64,000 bases of DNA from Parvibaculum sp045863935 (GTDB lineage: Bacteria > Pseudomonadota > Alphaproteobacteria > Parvibaculales > Parvibaculaceae): positions 10,385-74,384 of the forward strand of contig NZ_BTVP01000018.1 in assembly GCF_045863935.1 (NCBI RefSeq), read 5' to 3'. The position numbers and the translations under genes were made by a program. The notes below the pieces were generated by a model. It did no database searches and was not told where the DNA came from. It saw only the letters and a list, made by a program, of their open reading frames with translations. Of the stretch, positions 8,920 to 17,172 are shown piece after piece (within the stretch, counting starts at the first letter, position 1; every line of letters begins with the position of its first letter).

Positions 8920-9234
8920 TCATTGCGTTCCGTGCGTGCATTCGCGGGGCTCTTTCATCCGCCAGCGTCCATATCGCCACGGCGCCCAGAAAGGCTGGGG
9001 CACCAGCGTCTCGGGCACCGGGTCGAAGCCGTGGCTTCCCCACGGATTGCACCGGACGAACCGCGACAGTCCGAGCCATCCCCCGCGCCACGGCCCGAAG
9101 CGCTCGATCGCCTGCACGGTGTAATCCGAGCAGGTCGGCAGATGCCGGCAGTTCGGCCCCAGCAGCGGCGATATGAACCACTGATAGAGCCTGATCAGGC
9201 CGCGCATCGCGAGCGATAAAGGGTCGCGCCGCAT
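8920..9234 (-). CDS. yidD: Membrane protein insertion efficiency factor YidD
   Basis: 104 residues. LIRLYQWFISPLLGPNCRHL, CSDYTVQAIERFG and RCNPWGSHGFDPVP are the diagnostic YidD stretches, including its conserved cysteines. The protein binds the inner face of the membrane and assists YidC/Sec insertion. Start ATG 9234 has AGGACGGG upstream; a GTG at 9261 is in frame but less well supported. Lies 10 bp upstream of thrS, so co-transcription is likely. Confidence 0.95.
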   Translation of the reverse strand: MRRDPLSLAMRGLIRLYQWFISPLLGPNCRHLPTCSDYTVQAIERFGPWRGGWLGLSRFVRCNPWGSHGFDPVPETLVPQPFWAPWRYGRWRMKEPRECTHGTQ

Positions 9235-9383
9235 GGGAAAACCCGTCCTTGTGACACGCACTTGTTAGCTTTTTATCGGAATCGGCACAACAGAGAGCAC
9301 GCAGCGGCGCTCCTGGCCTATCCGTCTGTTTCGCTTGGAAAAAGCCGCCCGGGCGGAAACGCGGGAGCGGCCGGGCCCGGCGC

Positions 9384-9884
9384 CTAAGCGGCCGGGCCGG
9401 TGCTAGTGGCGGTCCCGGTCTGCGCGGCAGTACCACTCCCCTTTTTGGCGAGCGCAGCTTCCACCGCCTCCTCTACCGCGTCGAAAATGAGCAGCGTCGA
9501 GGCATGCCGCGCCTTGTATTCGCGGACGGGCTCGAGCACCTCGAGGTCCTTCCACTTGCCGCCATAAATCTCGCGCGGCGGTTCGCCGCCCTGCCGCAGC
9601 ATGGCCCGCATCGCCGCGCCCACCTCGTGAAGCTCCTCCGCGCTCGCGCCGATCACATGCCGCGCCATGATCGAGGAGGACGCCTGCCCCAGCGCGCAGG
9701 CTTTCACATCGGCGCCGTAATCGGCAACCCGGCCCTCCGCATCGAGCTTCACATCGACCGTCACCTTCGAGCCGCACAGTTTCGAGACCGCCGTCGCCGA
9801 AGCGTCGGGCGCATCGAGCCGCTCGCCATGCGGAATATCCGCTGCGAGGGCCAGAATGCGTTTGTTATAGATCTCGTTGAGCAT
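9384..9884 (-). CDS. IscU/SufU-like iron-sulfur cluster scaffold, third Cys replaced
   Basis: 166 residues with the IscU fold: the first cluster Cys in SKLCGSK and the second in VKACALGQASSS. At the third position, where IscU has His-Cys (KIHCS), this protein reads ARHASTLL, so the His is kept and the Cys is Ala. The C-terminus is a Gly/Ala/Thr-rich tail. Its start abuts the cysS stop with no gap, and yidD-thrS follow, a linkage I recall from related alphaproteobacteria. Probable role is Fe-S transfer or a specialised scaffold; activity without the third Cys is unproven. Confidence 0.82.
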   Translation of the reverse strand: MLNEIYNKRILALAADIPHGERLDAPDASATAVSKLCGSKVTVDVKLDAEGRVADYGADVKACALGQASSSIMARHVIGASAEELHEVGAAMRAMLRQGGEPPREIYGGKWKDLEVLEPVREYKARHASTLLIFDAVEEAVEAALAKKGSGTAAQTGTATSTGPAA

Positions 9885-11291
9885 CTAGCTCGCCACTCTC
9901 CAGCTTGTGCCTTGCGGCCCATCCTCGATCTGAACGCCCATCGCCGCAAGTTCGTCGCGGATACGGTCGGCCTCGGCGAAGTTCTTCTCCTTGCGCGCCG
10001 CGTTCCGCGCGGCAATGAGCCGCTCGATCTCGTCCCCGTCTATATGGGAAGCGGTGCCGCCGCCTGCAAACCAGGCTTCCGGGTCCATTTCGAGAATGCC
10101 GATGAGCCGTCCCGCGCCGATCAGTTCCGCCTTCAAAAGCGCCTTGGTGCCGGGGTCCGTCTCCGTATTCGCGCGCTTGGCGATGGCGAAGAGTTCCGAC
10201 AGCGCCTTCGGCGTGTTGAGATCGTCGAGCAGCGCGTCGACAAAGGCATCCGGCGCCGCGTCATTCGTCGGCTCCGAGCGCACATCGGCAAGGTTCCGGA
10301 GCGCGCCATAGAGCCGGTCTAGCATGCGCTTTGCCTGCGCAAGCCCCTCCGCCGTCCAGTCGAGTGGCTGGCGGTAATGGCCTGCGAGCAGCGCCAGCCT
10401 TATCGCTTCGCCCGGCGCTTGGCTGATGAGATCGTGGACCAGCAGCACATTGCCGATCGACTTCGACATCTTCTCGGATTCGATGTTCACGAAGCCGTTA
10501 TGCAGCCAGAAGCGCGCCAGCGGCGCCCCATGATGCGAGCAGGCCGACTGCGCCACCTCGTTCTCGTGATGCGGGAACTGCAGGTCGATGCCGCCGCCGT
10601 GAATGTCGATGGTCTGCCCGAGATGCTTCTCGATCATCGCCGAGCATTCGATATGCCAGCCCGGCCGGCCGCGGCCCCAGGGGCTGTCCCAGCCCGGCTG
10701 GTCCGGCGCGCTCGGCTTCCACAGCACGAAGTCGGCCGGGTCCTTCTTGTAGGGCGCCACTTCCACGCGCGCCCCCGCCACCATCTCGTCGCGGTCGCGC
10801 CCCGAAAGCCGCCCGTAGCCGGGGTAGCTCGGCACGTTGAAGAGCACATGGCCATCCGCCGCATAAGCGTGTCCCGCTTCGATCAGCCGCTCCATCATCG
10901 AGATCATCTCGGCAACGCTGTCCGTCGCCTTCGGCTCCAGATCGGGCGCGAGAACGCCAAGCGCGCCCATGTCGTTCCGATAGATATCCGCATATTTCTC
11001 CGTCACCACGGAGATATCGACGCCCTGCGCTTTCGCGGCGGCGATGATCTTGTCCTCGATATCCGTGATGTTCCGCGCATAGACCACGTGCGGATAGAGA
11101 CGCCGCAGCACTCGCGCCAGCACGTCGAACACGACCGCCGGCCGCGCATTGCCGATATGCGCATGGTTGTAGACGGTCGGTCCGCACACATACATCGTCA
11201 CGCGGTTCGGGTCCGCCGGCTCGAAGATTTCCTTCTTGCGCGTCAGCGTATTGTAGAGCGTGAGCTTGTGGCGTTTGAGCTGGGTATTCAT
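9885..11291 (-). CDS. cysS: Cysteinyl-tRNA synthetase
   Basis: 468 residues, class I synthetase. MYVCGPTVYNHAHIGNARP contains the Zn-binding Cys and the HIGH-like HIGN; WHIECS and FPHHENE supply the remaining Zn ligands; KMSKSIGN is the KMSKS loop. The C-terminal helical anticodon domain ends with DELAAMGVQIEDG. It charges tRNA-Cys. It is the first gene of the cysS - IscU-like - yidD - thrS run; linkage of cysteine charging to an Fe-S scaffold is suggestive but no shared control is visible. Confidence 0.98.
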   Translation of the reverse strand: MNTQLKRHKLTLYNTLTRKKEIFEPADPNRVTMYVCGPTVYNHAHIGNARPAVVFDVLARVLRRLYPHVVYARNITDIEDKIIAAAKAQGVDISVVTEKYADIYRNDMGALGVLAPDLEPKATDSVAEMISMMERLIEAGHAYAADGHVLFNVPSYPGYGRLSGRDRDEMVAGARVEVAPYKKDPADFVLWKPSAPDQPGWDSPWGRGRPGWHIECSAMIEKHLGQTIDIHGGGIDLQFPHHENEVAQSACSHHGAPLARFWLHNGFVNIESEKMSKSIGNVLLVHDLISQAPGEAIRLALLAGHYRQPLDWTAEGLAQAKRMLDRLYGALRNLADVRSEPTNDAAPDAFVDALLDDLNTPKALSELFAIAKRANTETDPGTKALLKAELIGAGRLIGILEMDPEAWFAGGGTASHIDGDEIERLIAARNAARKEKNFAEADRIRDELAAMGVQIEDGPQGTSWRVAS

Positions 11292-11850
11292 CGGGATGGC
11301 CTTGATGTCGGTCGGCGGGTTGTTCCGGTCGGACGGCCCGCTTTCCGACGGGCCTTTAGACGGTGGCGCGACCGGTGGTCGCGCAACGAGCCGCGCATCC
11401 GCCGCTGAGGCGGATCGAAGTTCGACAACACGTCGTCCGGCGCGTCATGACCGTCAAACCTTTCAAGAGCGATAGAAGCGGTCGCTTCTGTCCGTTTTGA
11501 TAGCGAAACCGATCATCCCCGGCAAGGTTTAAGAATTAACCAAAGCCGCTCCGCCAGCCCGATCCATCCCCGGAAATCTGCCGCAGGAATGCCGGAAGAG
11601 AGCGCGCTTCGCAGTCCCGCCTCGGGCCCGAGTTTGCGTGGGATCGCGGTTCTCCCGCCCTTGATAACCAGTTTCCGCAAGGCTATATGCAAGGTTGAGA
11701 CGATGTCACATCAGCTACAGCATGGCATAAGACCCGTGCTTGATGGGCAAAACGGGACTTCCCGCAGCGGAAAGCCTGTGACTTGAACCGGACGGGATGC
11801 CCCGTGAAAAGGGTGGCGCGGCCGGGAAACCCCTGGACGAGATTGGTCGA
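11292..11850. other. Divergent intergenic region between cysS and folE
   Basis: About 560 bp with no convincing gene. It holds two clean inverted repeats, GCGCGACC-GGT-GGTCGCGC at 11366-11384 and AGAAGCG-GT-CGCTTCT at 11474-11489, neither followed by a T-run, and a TTAAGAATTAACC block near 11530 that may be a promoter. Short frames here lack ribosome sites. Confidence 0.5.
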
Positions 11851-12486
11851 ATGGACATGAATGCTGCAGTTGATGGGCTTCGCGCCCAGACGAATAACGA
11901 GCGCCTGGTGGAAGTGACAAAACCCTCCCGCGAGGAAGCCGAAGCCGCCGTGCGGACATTGATCGCCTGGGCGGGCGACAATCCGGACCGCGAAGGCCTG
12001 ATCGACACGCCCGGCCGCGTCGTGCGTGCCTACGAGGAATTCTTCGAGGGCTACAACGTCAATCCCTACAAGGAGCTCACCCGCACCTTCGAGGAGGTCG
12101 AGGGGTATAACGACATGGTTATGCTCCGCGACATCGACATCGAGTCGCATTGCGAACACCACATGGTGGCGATCCTCGGCCGCGCGCATATCGCCTATGT
12201 GCCGACCAAGAAAGTCGTCGGCATCTCGAAGCTCGCCCGCGTGATCGAGATTTACGCGCGCCGCCTCCAGACGCAGGAAACCATGACCGCGCAGATCGCG
12301 GACACGATCAATGCCGCGCTCCAGCCGCAGGGTGTCGCCATCCTGATCGAGGCGAAGCATCAGTGCATGACGACGCGCGGCATCAAGAAGCCCGATGTCG
12401 CCACCATCACCACGCAGTTCACCGGCGTCTTCCGCGAAGATCCCCGCATGGAAGCCCGGTTCATGCAGATGATCCGCGGATACTGA
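11851..12486 (+). CDS. folE: GTP cyclohydrolase I
   Basis: About 211 residues. HCEHHM, KVVGISKLARVIEIYARR and HQCMTTRGIKK are the signature motifs with the Zn-binding Cys and His. It converts GTP to 7,8-dihydroneopterin triphosphate, the first step of folate and pterin synthesis. ATG 11851 gives the usual length; an in-frame ATG at 11797 would add 18 residues and neither has a strong ribosome site. A terminator follows. folE and hisI are separated here by the DUF1254 gene. Confidence 0.96.
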   Translation: MDMNAAVDGLRAQTNNERLVEVTKPSREEAEAAVRTLIAWAGDNPDREGLIDTPGRVVRAYEEFFEGYNVNPYKELTRTFEEVEGYNDMVMLRDIDIESHCEHHMVAILGRAHIAYVPTKKVVGISKLARVIEIYARRLQTQETMTAQIADTINAALQPQGVAILIEAKHQCMTTRGIKKPDVATITTQFTGVFREDPRMEARFMQMIRGY

Positions 12487-12507
12487 TCCCCGGAAGCCAG
12501 ATACTTT

Positions 12508-12533
12508 GACAAGAGGCCCCGCCTTCATCTGAA
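12508..12533 (+). repeat. Direct repeat, left copy
   Basis: A 26-bp sequence (GACAAGAGGCC..CGCCTTCATCTGAA) that recurs at 14102-14127 with one mismatch. The two copies flank the DUF1254 gene. Each copy also forms the left half of a terminator-like hairpin. Confidence 0.75.
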
Positions 12534-12548
12534 TGCGGGGCCTTTTCG
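12511..12548 (+). terminator. Rho-independent terminator of folE
   Basis: GGCCCCGC (12515-12522), a 12-base loop and GCGGGGCC (12535-12542), followed by TTTTCGTTT. It begins about 25 bp after the folE stop. Confidence 0.8.
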
Positions 12549-12680
12549 TTTGAAACCGCCTCTTGAGTCCGGTTGAGCGCGCGGTCGTAGATTCCGCCAC
12601 GCGGAATTTCCGAAATGATGTTTGGTGCAGCCGTCGGGTCGCCGGTCATATGCTCGCTCATCGAAGCAGGAGGATGAGCC

Positions 12681-14045
12681 ATGACCAAAGCCGCAACCAT
12701 TCCGCCCCTTTCGGCTGAGCTGGCGCAAGAGATCGCGATCGACGCGTATATCTTCGCCTTCCCGATGGTCGTCATGGAAATCACCAGGCGGGTATCGACG
12801 AACATTCCGCCTGCCAGCGGCGCGAACAGCCTGCGCATCCAGGCGCCGATGAATCGCTTCACCCACATGCCGCGCTTTCCCGACGACAACTTCAACGCCG
12901 TCGTGCGGCCCAATGCGGACACGCTCTATTCCGCCCTCTGGTTCGATGTAAGCGCGGAGCCGCTGGTTATCTCGGTGCCGGATTCCGGCGGACGCTACTA
13001 TCTGCTGCCCATCATGGACATGTGGACCCATGTCTTCGCTGCGCCCGGCTCGCGGACCACCGGCACCCATGCGCAGACCATCGCCATCACCGGCCCGGAT
13101 TGGAACGGCGACTTGCCTGAAGGTGTCCGCGCCTACCGCTCGCCGACGCCGCTCGGCTGGATGATCGGCCGTACCCAGACGAACGGCGCGGACGACTATC
13201 CCGCCGTGCGGAATTTTCAGGCCGGCATCGAAGCGGTGCCGCTCTCCAAATGGGGTGACGGTTCGTACCAGCCCGCGGAAGGCACTTTCGACCCCGCGCT
13301 CGACATGCGCGCGCCGAGCGACCAGGTCATGTCGATGGATGCCTCGCAATTCTTCGGCATTTTCGCCGGGCTTCTCCGCACGAACCCGCCCCATGCCGAC
13401 GACCACGCCATGATCGACAGGCTCGCCCGCGTCGGCCTCATTCCCGGAGAGGATTTCGATCTCGCGCGCCTCGATCCCGGTTTGCAGGCGGCATTCGAGG
13501 CCGCCCCGGCACTCGCGCAGCGCAAGTTGGGCATCGCCATTTCCCGCACGGGCACGCTCGTCAACGGCTGGCGCATGATCGGTCATCCGATGGGCACCTA
13601 CGGGATCGACTACATGAGGCGCGCCGTGATCGGCTATTTCGGTCTCGGCGCCGTGCCCGTCGAGGACGCCATCTACCCGAGCGCGCTCACCCAGGCAGAC
13701 GGCAAACCGTTCGACAGCGCGGCGAAATATGTCATGCACTTCGAGCGCGACGAGCTTCCGCCCGCCCGCGCCTTCTGGTCGCTCACCATGTACAATGAAA
13801 AGCAGCTCTTCACGGCCAATCCGGTCGACCGCTTTGCGATCGGCGACCGCGACAAGCTCAGGTTCAACGAGGATGGCTCGCTCGACCTCTACATCCAGCG
13901 GGACATGCCGAATGCCGAATGGAAGTCGAACTGGCTGCCCGCACCCGCCTCCGGCGCCTTCTCCATGAACCTGCGTCTCTACTGGCCCACCTCCGCCGTG
14001 CTTGAGGGCGACTGGGCGCCGCCGGCGGTCAAACGGCTGGATTGA
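12681..14045 (+). CDS. DUF1254/DUF1214 domain protein
   Basis: 454 residues, beginning at ATG 12681 with AGGAGG seven bases upstream. The N-terminal half (IAIDAYIFAFPMVVMEITRR, VVRPNADTLYSALWFDV, YYLLPIMDMWTHVF) is DUF1254 and the C-terminal part (AFWSLTMYNEKQLF, DLYIQRDMPN, NLRLYWP) is DUF1214. Function is unknown for most members. No signal peptide is visible, although many relatives are exported. It lies between folE and hisI and is flanked by 26-bp direct repeats, which suggests it was inserted there. Confidence 0.9.
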   Translation: MTKAATIPPLSAELAQEIAIDAYIFAFPMVVMEITRRVSTNIPPASGANSLRIQAPMNRFTHMPRFPDDNFNAVVRPNADTLYSALWFDVSAEPLVISVPDSGGRYYLLPIMDMWTHVFAAPGSRTTGTHAQTIAITGPDWNGDLPEGVRAYRSPTPLGWMIGRTQTNGADDYPAVRNFQAGIEAVPLSKWGDGSYQPAEGTFDPALDMRAPSDQVMSMDASQFFGIFAGLLRTNPPHADDHAMIDRLARVGLIPGEDFDLARLDPGLQAAFEAAPALAQRKLGIAISRTGTLVNGWRMIGHPMGTYGIDYMRRAVIGYFGLGAVPVEDAIYPSALTQADGKPFDSAAKYVMHFERDELPPARAFWSLTMYNEKQLFTANPVDRFAIGDRDKLRFNEDGSLDLYIQRDMPNAEWKSNWLPAPASGAFSMNLRLYWPTSAVLEGDWAPPAVKRLD

Positions 14046-14101
14046 GGTCCCGGGCGGCGGTCATCCGAACAGCGATTGCGCCCACCGGCAAAAGGCGCTT
14101 A

Positions 14102-14127
14102 GACAAGAGGCCTCGCCTTCATCTGAA
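14102..14127 (+). repeat. Direct repeat, right copy
   Basis: 25 of 26 positions match the copy at 12508-12533. Located just after the DUF1254 gene and just before hisI. Confidence 0.75.
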
Positions 14128-14143
14128 GGACGGGGCCCTTTCA
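14106..14143 (+). terminator. Terminator-like hairpin after the DUF1254 gene
   Basis: GGCCTCG (14109-14115) pairs with CGGGGCC (14131-14137) with one G-U pair, followed by CTTTCAT. It resembles the folE terminator in position and sequence but its T-run is weaker. Confidence 0.55.
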
Positions 14144-14164
14144 TCGGATCCGAAAGACAGAGAC

Positions 14165-14602
14165 ATGACCGGCAATGCCCCCTTCCCCCCCCGCGGCACG
14201 AAGGAAGAGATCGAGGAAGGCACGTCCTTCTCGCCGAAATTCGATGCGGACGGCCTCATCACCGCTGTAACCACCGACGCGAAGACGGGCGAACTCCTCA
14301 TGGTTGCCTGGATGAACGCCGAGGCGCTGGCCCGCACCGTCGAAACCGGTGAGGCCTGGTACTGGAGCCGCTCGCGGGGTGAACTCTGGCACAAGGGCGA
14401 CACGTCGGGCCAGATCCAGACTGTGGTCGAACTCCGCACCGACTGCGACCAGGACACGGTCTGGCTCAAAGTCGATGTCGCGGGCGACGGCGGCTGCTGC
14501 CATGTCGGCTACCGCTCCTGCTTCTACCGCCGCGTACCAAAAGGCGAGCCCGGAAAACTCGAGCCCGTGGGCGCGGAGAAATTGCCGCACCGCCACGGCT
14601 GA
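14165..14602 (+). CDS. hisI: Phosphoribosyl-AMP cyclohydrolase
   Basis: 145 residues. MVAWMNAEALARTVETGEAW, SRSRGELWHKGDTSGQ, RTDCDQD and GGCCHVGYRSCFYR are the family motifs, including the metal-binding Asp and Cys residues. It catalyses the third step of histidine synthesis, opening the ring of PR-AMP. No HisE domain is fused, as is usual in alphaproteobacteria. Start ATG 14165 is chosen; an upstream in-frame extension has no similarity. Confidence 0.97.
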   Translation: MTGNAPFPPRGTKEEIEEGTSFSPKFDADGLITAVTTDAKTGELLMVAWMNAEALARTVETGEAWYWSRSRGELWHKGDTSGQIQTVVELRTDCDQDTVWLKVDVAGDGGCCHVGYRSCFYRRVPKGEPGKLEPVGAEKLPHRHG

Positions 14603-14699
14603 GCGGCGCTCGAATTCCGTCACATTTCGTCCCCATATAGAGAAAGCGCCGTCTGGCATCGCAGCCGGCGCTGTAGCATTCTTTCGAGTACCGTAATCC

Positions 14700-15773
14700 A
14701 TGAAGCAGTTTCGCATGCCCCGACCCAAAATCGGCATCGCACTGGGCGCCGGCGTGGCGCGAGGATGGACGCATATCGGCGTCCTGAAAGCGCTGACGCG
14801 CGCCGGCATCGATGCCGACATCGTCGCAGGCACATCCATCGGCGCGCTTGTCGGCGGCTGCCATGTGGCGGGCAAGCTCGATCCGCTGGAAGAGTTTGCG
14901 CGCTCGCTGACGCGCAGGCGGATGCTCTCCCTGCTCGATTTCCGCTTCCGCTCCTCCGGCCTCATCGGCGACGCGAAGCTCGCCGAGCTGATGCGTGATC
15001 ATCTGTCGGACATCGTCATTGAGAATATGGGAAAGCGTTTCGTCAGCGTCGCGACCGAGCTCACCACCGGCCACGAACTCTGGCTTCACCACGGCAATCT
15101 CATTCAGGCGATCCGCGCGTCCTATGCGCTGCCCGGCGTCTTCGCGCCCATCGCCGTCGATGGCCGCTGGCTCATCGACGGTGCGCTCGTGAACCCGGTG
15201 CCCGTGTCGGTCGCCCGTGCGCTTGGTGCCCGCGTTGTCATCGCCGTCAACCTGAACAACGATCCCTTCGACCCGGCCGCCCGCCGCCGCGCCCACGAGG
15301 CCGCCTTCCCCGGCTACATCCGCGCTTCCGCGCCCATCTCCCCCGAGGACGCCATCCTCCGCGAACTGGAAGAGCAGATCGAGGAAGAGGAGGAGGAAGA
15401 GGAAGAAGCCGAGATCGAAACCGAAATGCTGGAAGGCGCCGCTTCACCCGCCGTCGCCGAGCGCATTCGCAAGAGCCTCCGGAACCTCCGCTGGAAGCGC
15501 TCGCCCGAACAGGAACTCATGCGCCGCGTCATCGGCGGCAAGCGGCGCGAGCCCGGCATCGCCAGCGTCATGCTCGCTTCGCTGAACATCGTTCAGGACC
15601 GCCTTGCCCGCATGCGCATGGCAGGCGACCCGCCGGACATCATGATCGCGCCGATGGTCGGCCATCTGAGCCTGCTCGATTTCGATCATGCGGACGAGTT
15701 GATCCGTCTCGGGGAAGAGGCCGCCGAAGAGGCGATCCCCCAGATCCACGAAATCGTCGAGATCATGTCCTGA
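14700..15773 (+). CDS. Patatin-like phospholipase with an acidic insert
   Basis: 357 residues. The oxyanion motif GAGVARG, the nucleophile elbow GTSIG and the catalytic DGA (in WLIDGALVNPVPV) mark an active Ser-Asp lipase dyad of the patatin family, typical of RssA/YchK-like proteins. Around residues 222-242 there is a nearly pure Glu tract (EEQIEEEEEEEEEAEIE) inside the catalytic domain, probably a surface loop. The remainder ends in helices with no known domain. Substrate probably acyl lipids. Confidence 0.9.
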   Translation: MKQFRMPRPKIGIALGAGVARGWTHIGVLKALTRAGIDADIVAGTSIGALVGGCHVAGKLDPLEEFARSLTRRRMLSLLDFRFRSSGLIGDAKLAELMRDHLSDIVIENMGKRFVSVATELTTGHELWLHHGNLIQAIRASYALPGVFAPIAVDGRWLIDGALVNPVPVSVARALGARVVIAVNLNNDPFDPAARRRAHEAAFPGYIRASAPISPEDAILRELEEQIEEEEEEEEEAEIETEMLEGAASPAVAERIRKSLRNLRWKRSPEQELMRRVIGGKRREPGIASVMLASLNIVQDRLARMRMAGDPPDIMIAPMVGHLSLLDFDHADELIRLGEEAAEEAIPQIHEIVEIMS

Positions 15774-15831
15774 CGCTTCGAGCTTCTTCCGTAAACGGAG
15801 GAAAGGAACGAACGTCCCGTCGAGGTCTCCC

Positions 15832-16476
15832 TCAGCCGGTTGCAAATTTCGCCAGCGAGGCACCCGGGGCGTAGAGGCCGACCGGATGGATCGCGAAGGG
15901 AACGAAGCCCGGCAGCGCCTCGATCCGCTCAAGCCAGGCCCGGACATGCGCATAGTCGCCGAGCGCGACATTGCCCTCGGGTGCGCGTGCGACGTAGCTG
16001 TAGAGCGCGATATCGGCGATTGTCGGACGATCGGCGGCGAGCCAGCCCGATTGCGCGAGTTCCGCATCCATCAAACCCAGCAGCGCATGTGCGCGAGCGA
16101 TGGCGGCATCGGCGTCGATCTTCGCGCCGAACAAGGTGACGAGTCTGGCGCTGGCCGGACCCTGGGCAAGCTGGCCCGCGGCGACCGAGAGCCAGCGCTG
16201 TACGCGCGCCGCGCCAAGGGCATCCTCCGGATACCAGTCCGTGCGGCCGAACTTCCTGGCGAGATAGACGAGGATTGCATTGGAATCGGCAATCGCCACG
16301 CCATCGTCCTCCAGCACGGGAACCTGCCCGAAGGCGTTCATCTTCAGAAAGTCGGCGCTCTTGTGCTGACGCGCCGCAAGGTCGACTTCGATGAGATCGA
16401 ACGCGGCGCCGATGAGCGACAGGAATAGCCGCACGCGGTGCGAATGCCCGGACTTGGGGCTGTAGTAGAGCTTCAT
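15832..16476 (-). CDS. Glutathione S-transferase family protein
   Basis: 214 residues with the N-terminal thioredoxin-like half (MKLYYSPKSGHSHRVRL, cis-Pro in GQVPVLEDDG, SNAILVYLARKF) and an all-helical C-terminal half containing DRPTIADIALYSYVA. Start ATG 16476 overlaps the TetR stop by ATGA and has GGAG eight bases upstream, so it is translationally coupled to the regulator. Likely role is glutathione conjugation or peroxide/electrophile defence, fitting the redox genes across the divergent promoter. Confidence 0.92.
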   Translation of the reverse strand: MKLYYSPKSGHSHRVRLFLSLIGAAFDLIEVDLAARQHKSADFLKMNAFGQVPVLEDDGVAIADSNAILVYLARKFGRTDWYPEDALGAARVQRWLSVAAGQLAQGPASARLVTLFGAKIDADAAIARAHALLGLMDAELAQSGWLAADRPTIADIALYSYVARAPEGNVALGDYAHVRAWLERIEALPGFVPFAIHPVGLYAPGASLAKFATG

Positions 16477-17054
16477 GCGCATTCTCCTTTGTCTGAAAGC
16501 AGTTCGTCGGGAAGCGCATCGAGCGTCTTCCGGAAAGGTTCGGTCGACCCCAGCCCTCGGGACAGCACCAGGCTGCCCTGAATGAGCGCCACGCCGCGCT
16601 CCGCGCGGTCGCGCGCGACATCGGCGGGGCAGCCCGTCTCTGAGATGACGCCGGCCAGCGTCCCGACAAAGACCTCGAACATCTGACGGATCGCCGCCAC
16701 GAACGGGCCCGACTTGCCGATGGGCGCCGAAAGCATGTTGAGCAGGCAGGCCTGCTCGCCGCCGCGGTAGAAGCAGTCGAGTTCGCGCGCCATTGCCGCG
16801 ATGCGTTCTCGCGGCGAGCCCTCGCCCGCCAGCGGCTCGAGCACATGGGCGGTGAGCCAGCGGCCCGCCTCCTGAAGAACCTCGAGACCCATCTGTTCCT
16901 TCCCGCCGGGAAAGCGGTGGTAGAGGCTCGCCCTCTTCAGGCCGGCCGCTTCCGACAGCATTGCGAGCGATGCGCCCTCATAGCCGGCATCGCGAAATGT
17001 CGCGCCCAGGCGCTCCAGCAATGCCTCGTTTCCAATCAGCGCCTTGCGGGCCAT
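16473..17054 (-). CDS. TetR-family transcriptional regulator
   Basis: 193 residues. The N-terminal HTH (FRDAGYEGASLAMLSEAAGL, RASLYHRFPGGKEQM) and the TetR_C-type ligand domain (ACLLNMLSAP) match the YxaF/LmrA-like group. ATG 17054 is preferred over TTG 17060 because GGAGA lies eight bases upstream. It is the first gene of an operon with the GST and faces the DsrE gene across two ACCG-type operator palindromes, so it likely represses both directions. Confidence 0.9.
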   Translation of the reverse strand: MARKALIGNEALLERLGATFRDAGYEGASLAMLSEAAGLKRASLYHRFPGGKEQMGLEVLQEAGRWLTAHVLEPLAGEGSPRERIAAMARELDCFYRGGEQACLLNMLSAPIGKSGPFVAAIRQMFEVFVGTLAGVISETGCPADVARDRAERGVALIQGSLVLSRGLGSTEPFRKTLDALPDELLSDKGECA

Positions 17055-17072
17055 GGCCAAATCTCCATATTT

Positions 17073-17086
17073 ACCGAATGATCGGT
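17073..17086. promoter_or_regulatory. TetR operator, proximal to tetR
   Basis: ACCGA-ATGA-TCGGT, a 5+4+5 perfect dyad, 19 bp upstream of the TetR start. It is related to the second site at 17130-17143. Confidence 0.65.
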
Positions 17087-17094
17087 TTAATATC

Positions 17095-17123
17095 TTGACG
17101 TCCGTCTGTCTAGCCTCTATTTC
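17095..17123 (+). promoter_or_regulatory. Promoter of the DsrE / flavin oxidase genes
   Basis: TTGACG (17095-17100), a 17-bp spacer and TATTTC (17118-17123). The second operator starts seven bases downstream of the -10 element, a position that would block initiation. Confidence 0.55.
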
Positions 17124-17129
17124 ATTTTT

Positions 17130-17143
17130 ACCGTTCGTTCGGT
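17130..17143. promoter_or_regulatory. TetR operator, proximal to dsrE
   Basis: ACCG-TTCGTT-CGGT, extendable by one T/A pair to 17129-17144. Same ACCG..CGGT outer half-sites and the same 14-bp length as the site at 17073-17086. Confidence 0.65.
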
Positions 17144-17172
17144 ATTTTTATAACCTCAAATGGAATCCCCTC

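Noticed and set aside
7461..9176. 571-codon frame on the plus strand opposite thrS
   Set aside because: Antisense shadow of a perfectly recognisable synthetase; Arg/His/Leu-rich composition without any family motif.
9330..9375. CCGCCCGGGCGG with a nearby T-run as terminator of the IscU-like gene
   Set aside because: Self-complementary without room for a real loop; stem only 4 bp, and yidD-thrS appear to continue the same unit.
11703..11786. 28-codon frame before folE as a leader peptide
   Set aside because: No ribosome site and no runs of regulatory codons; nothing supports attenuation of folE.
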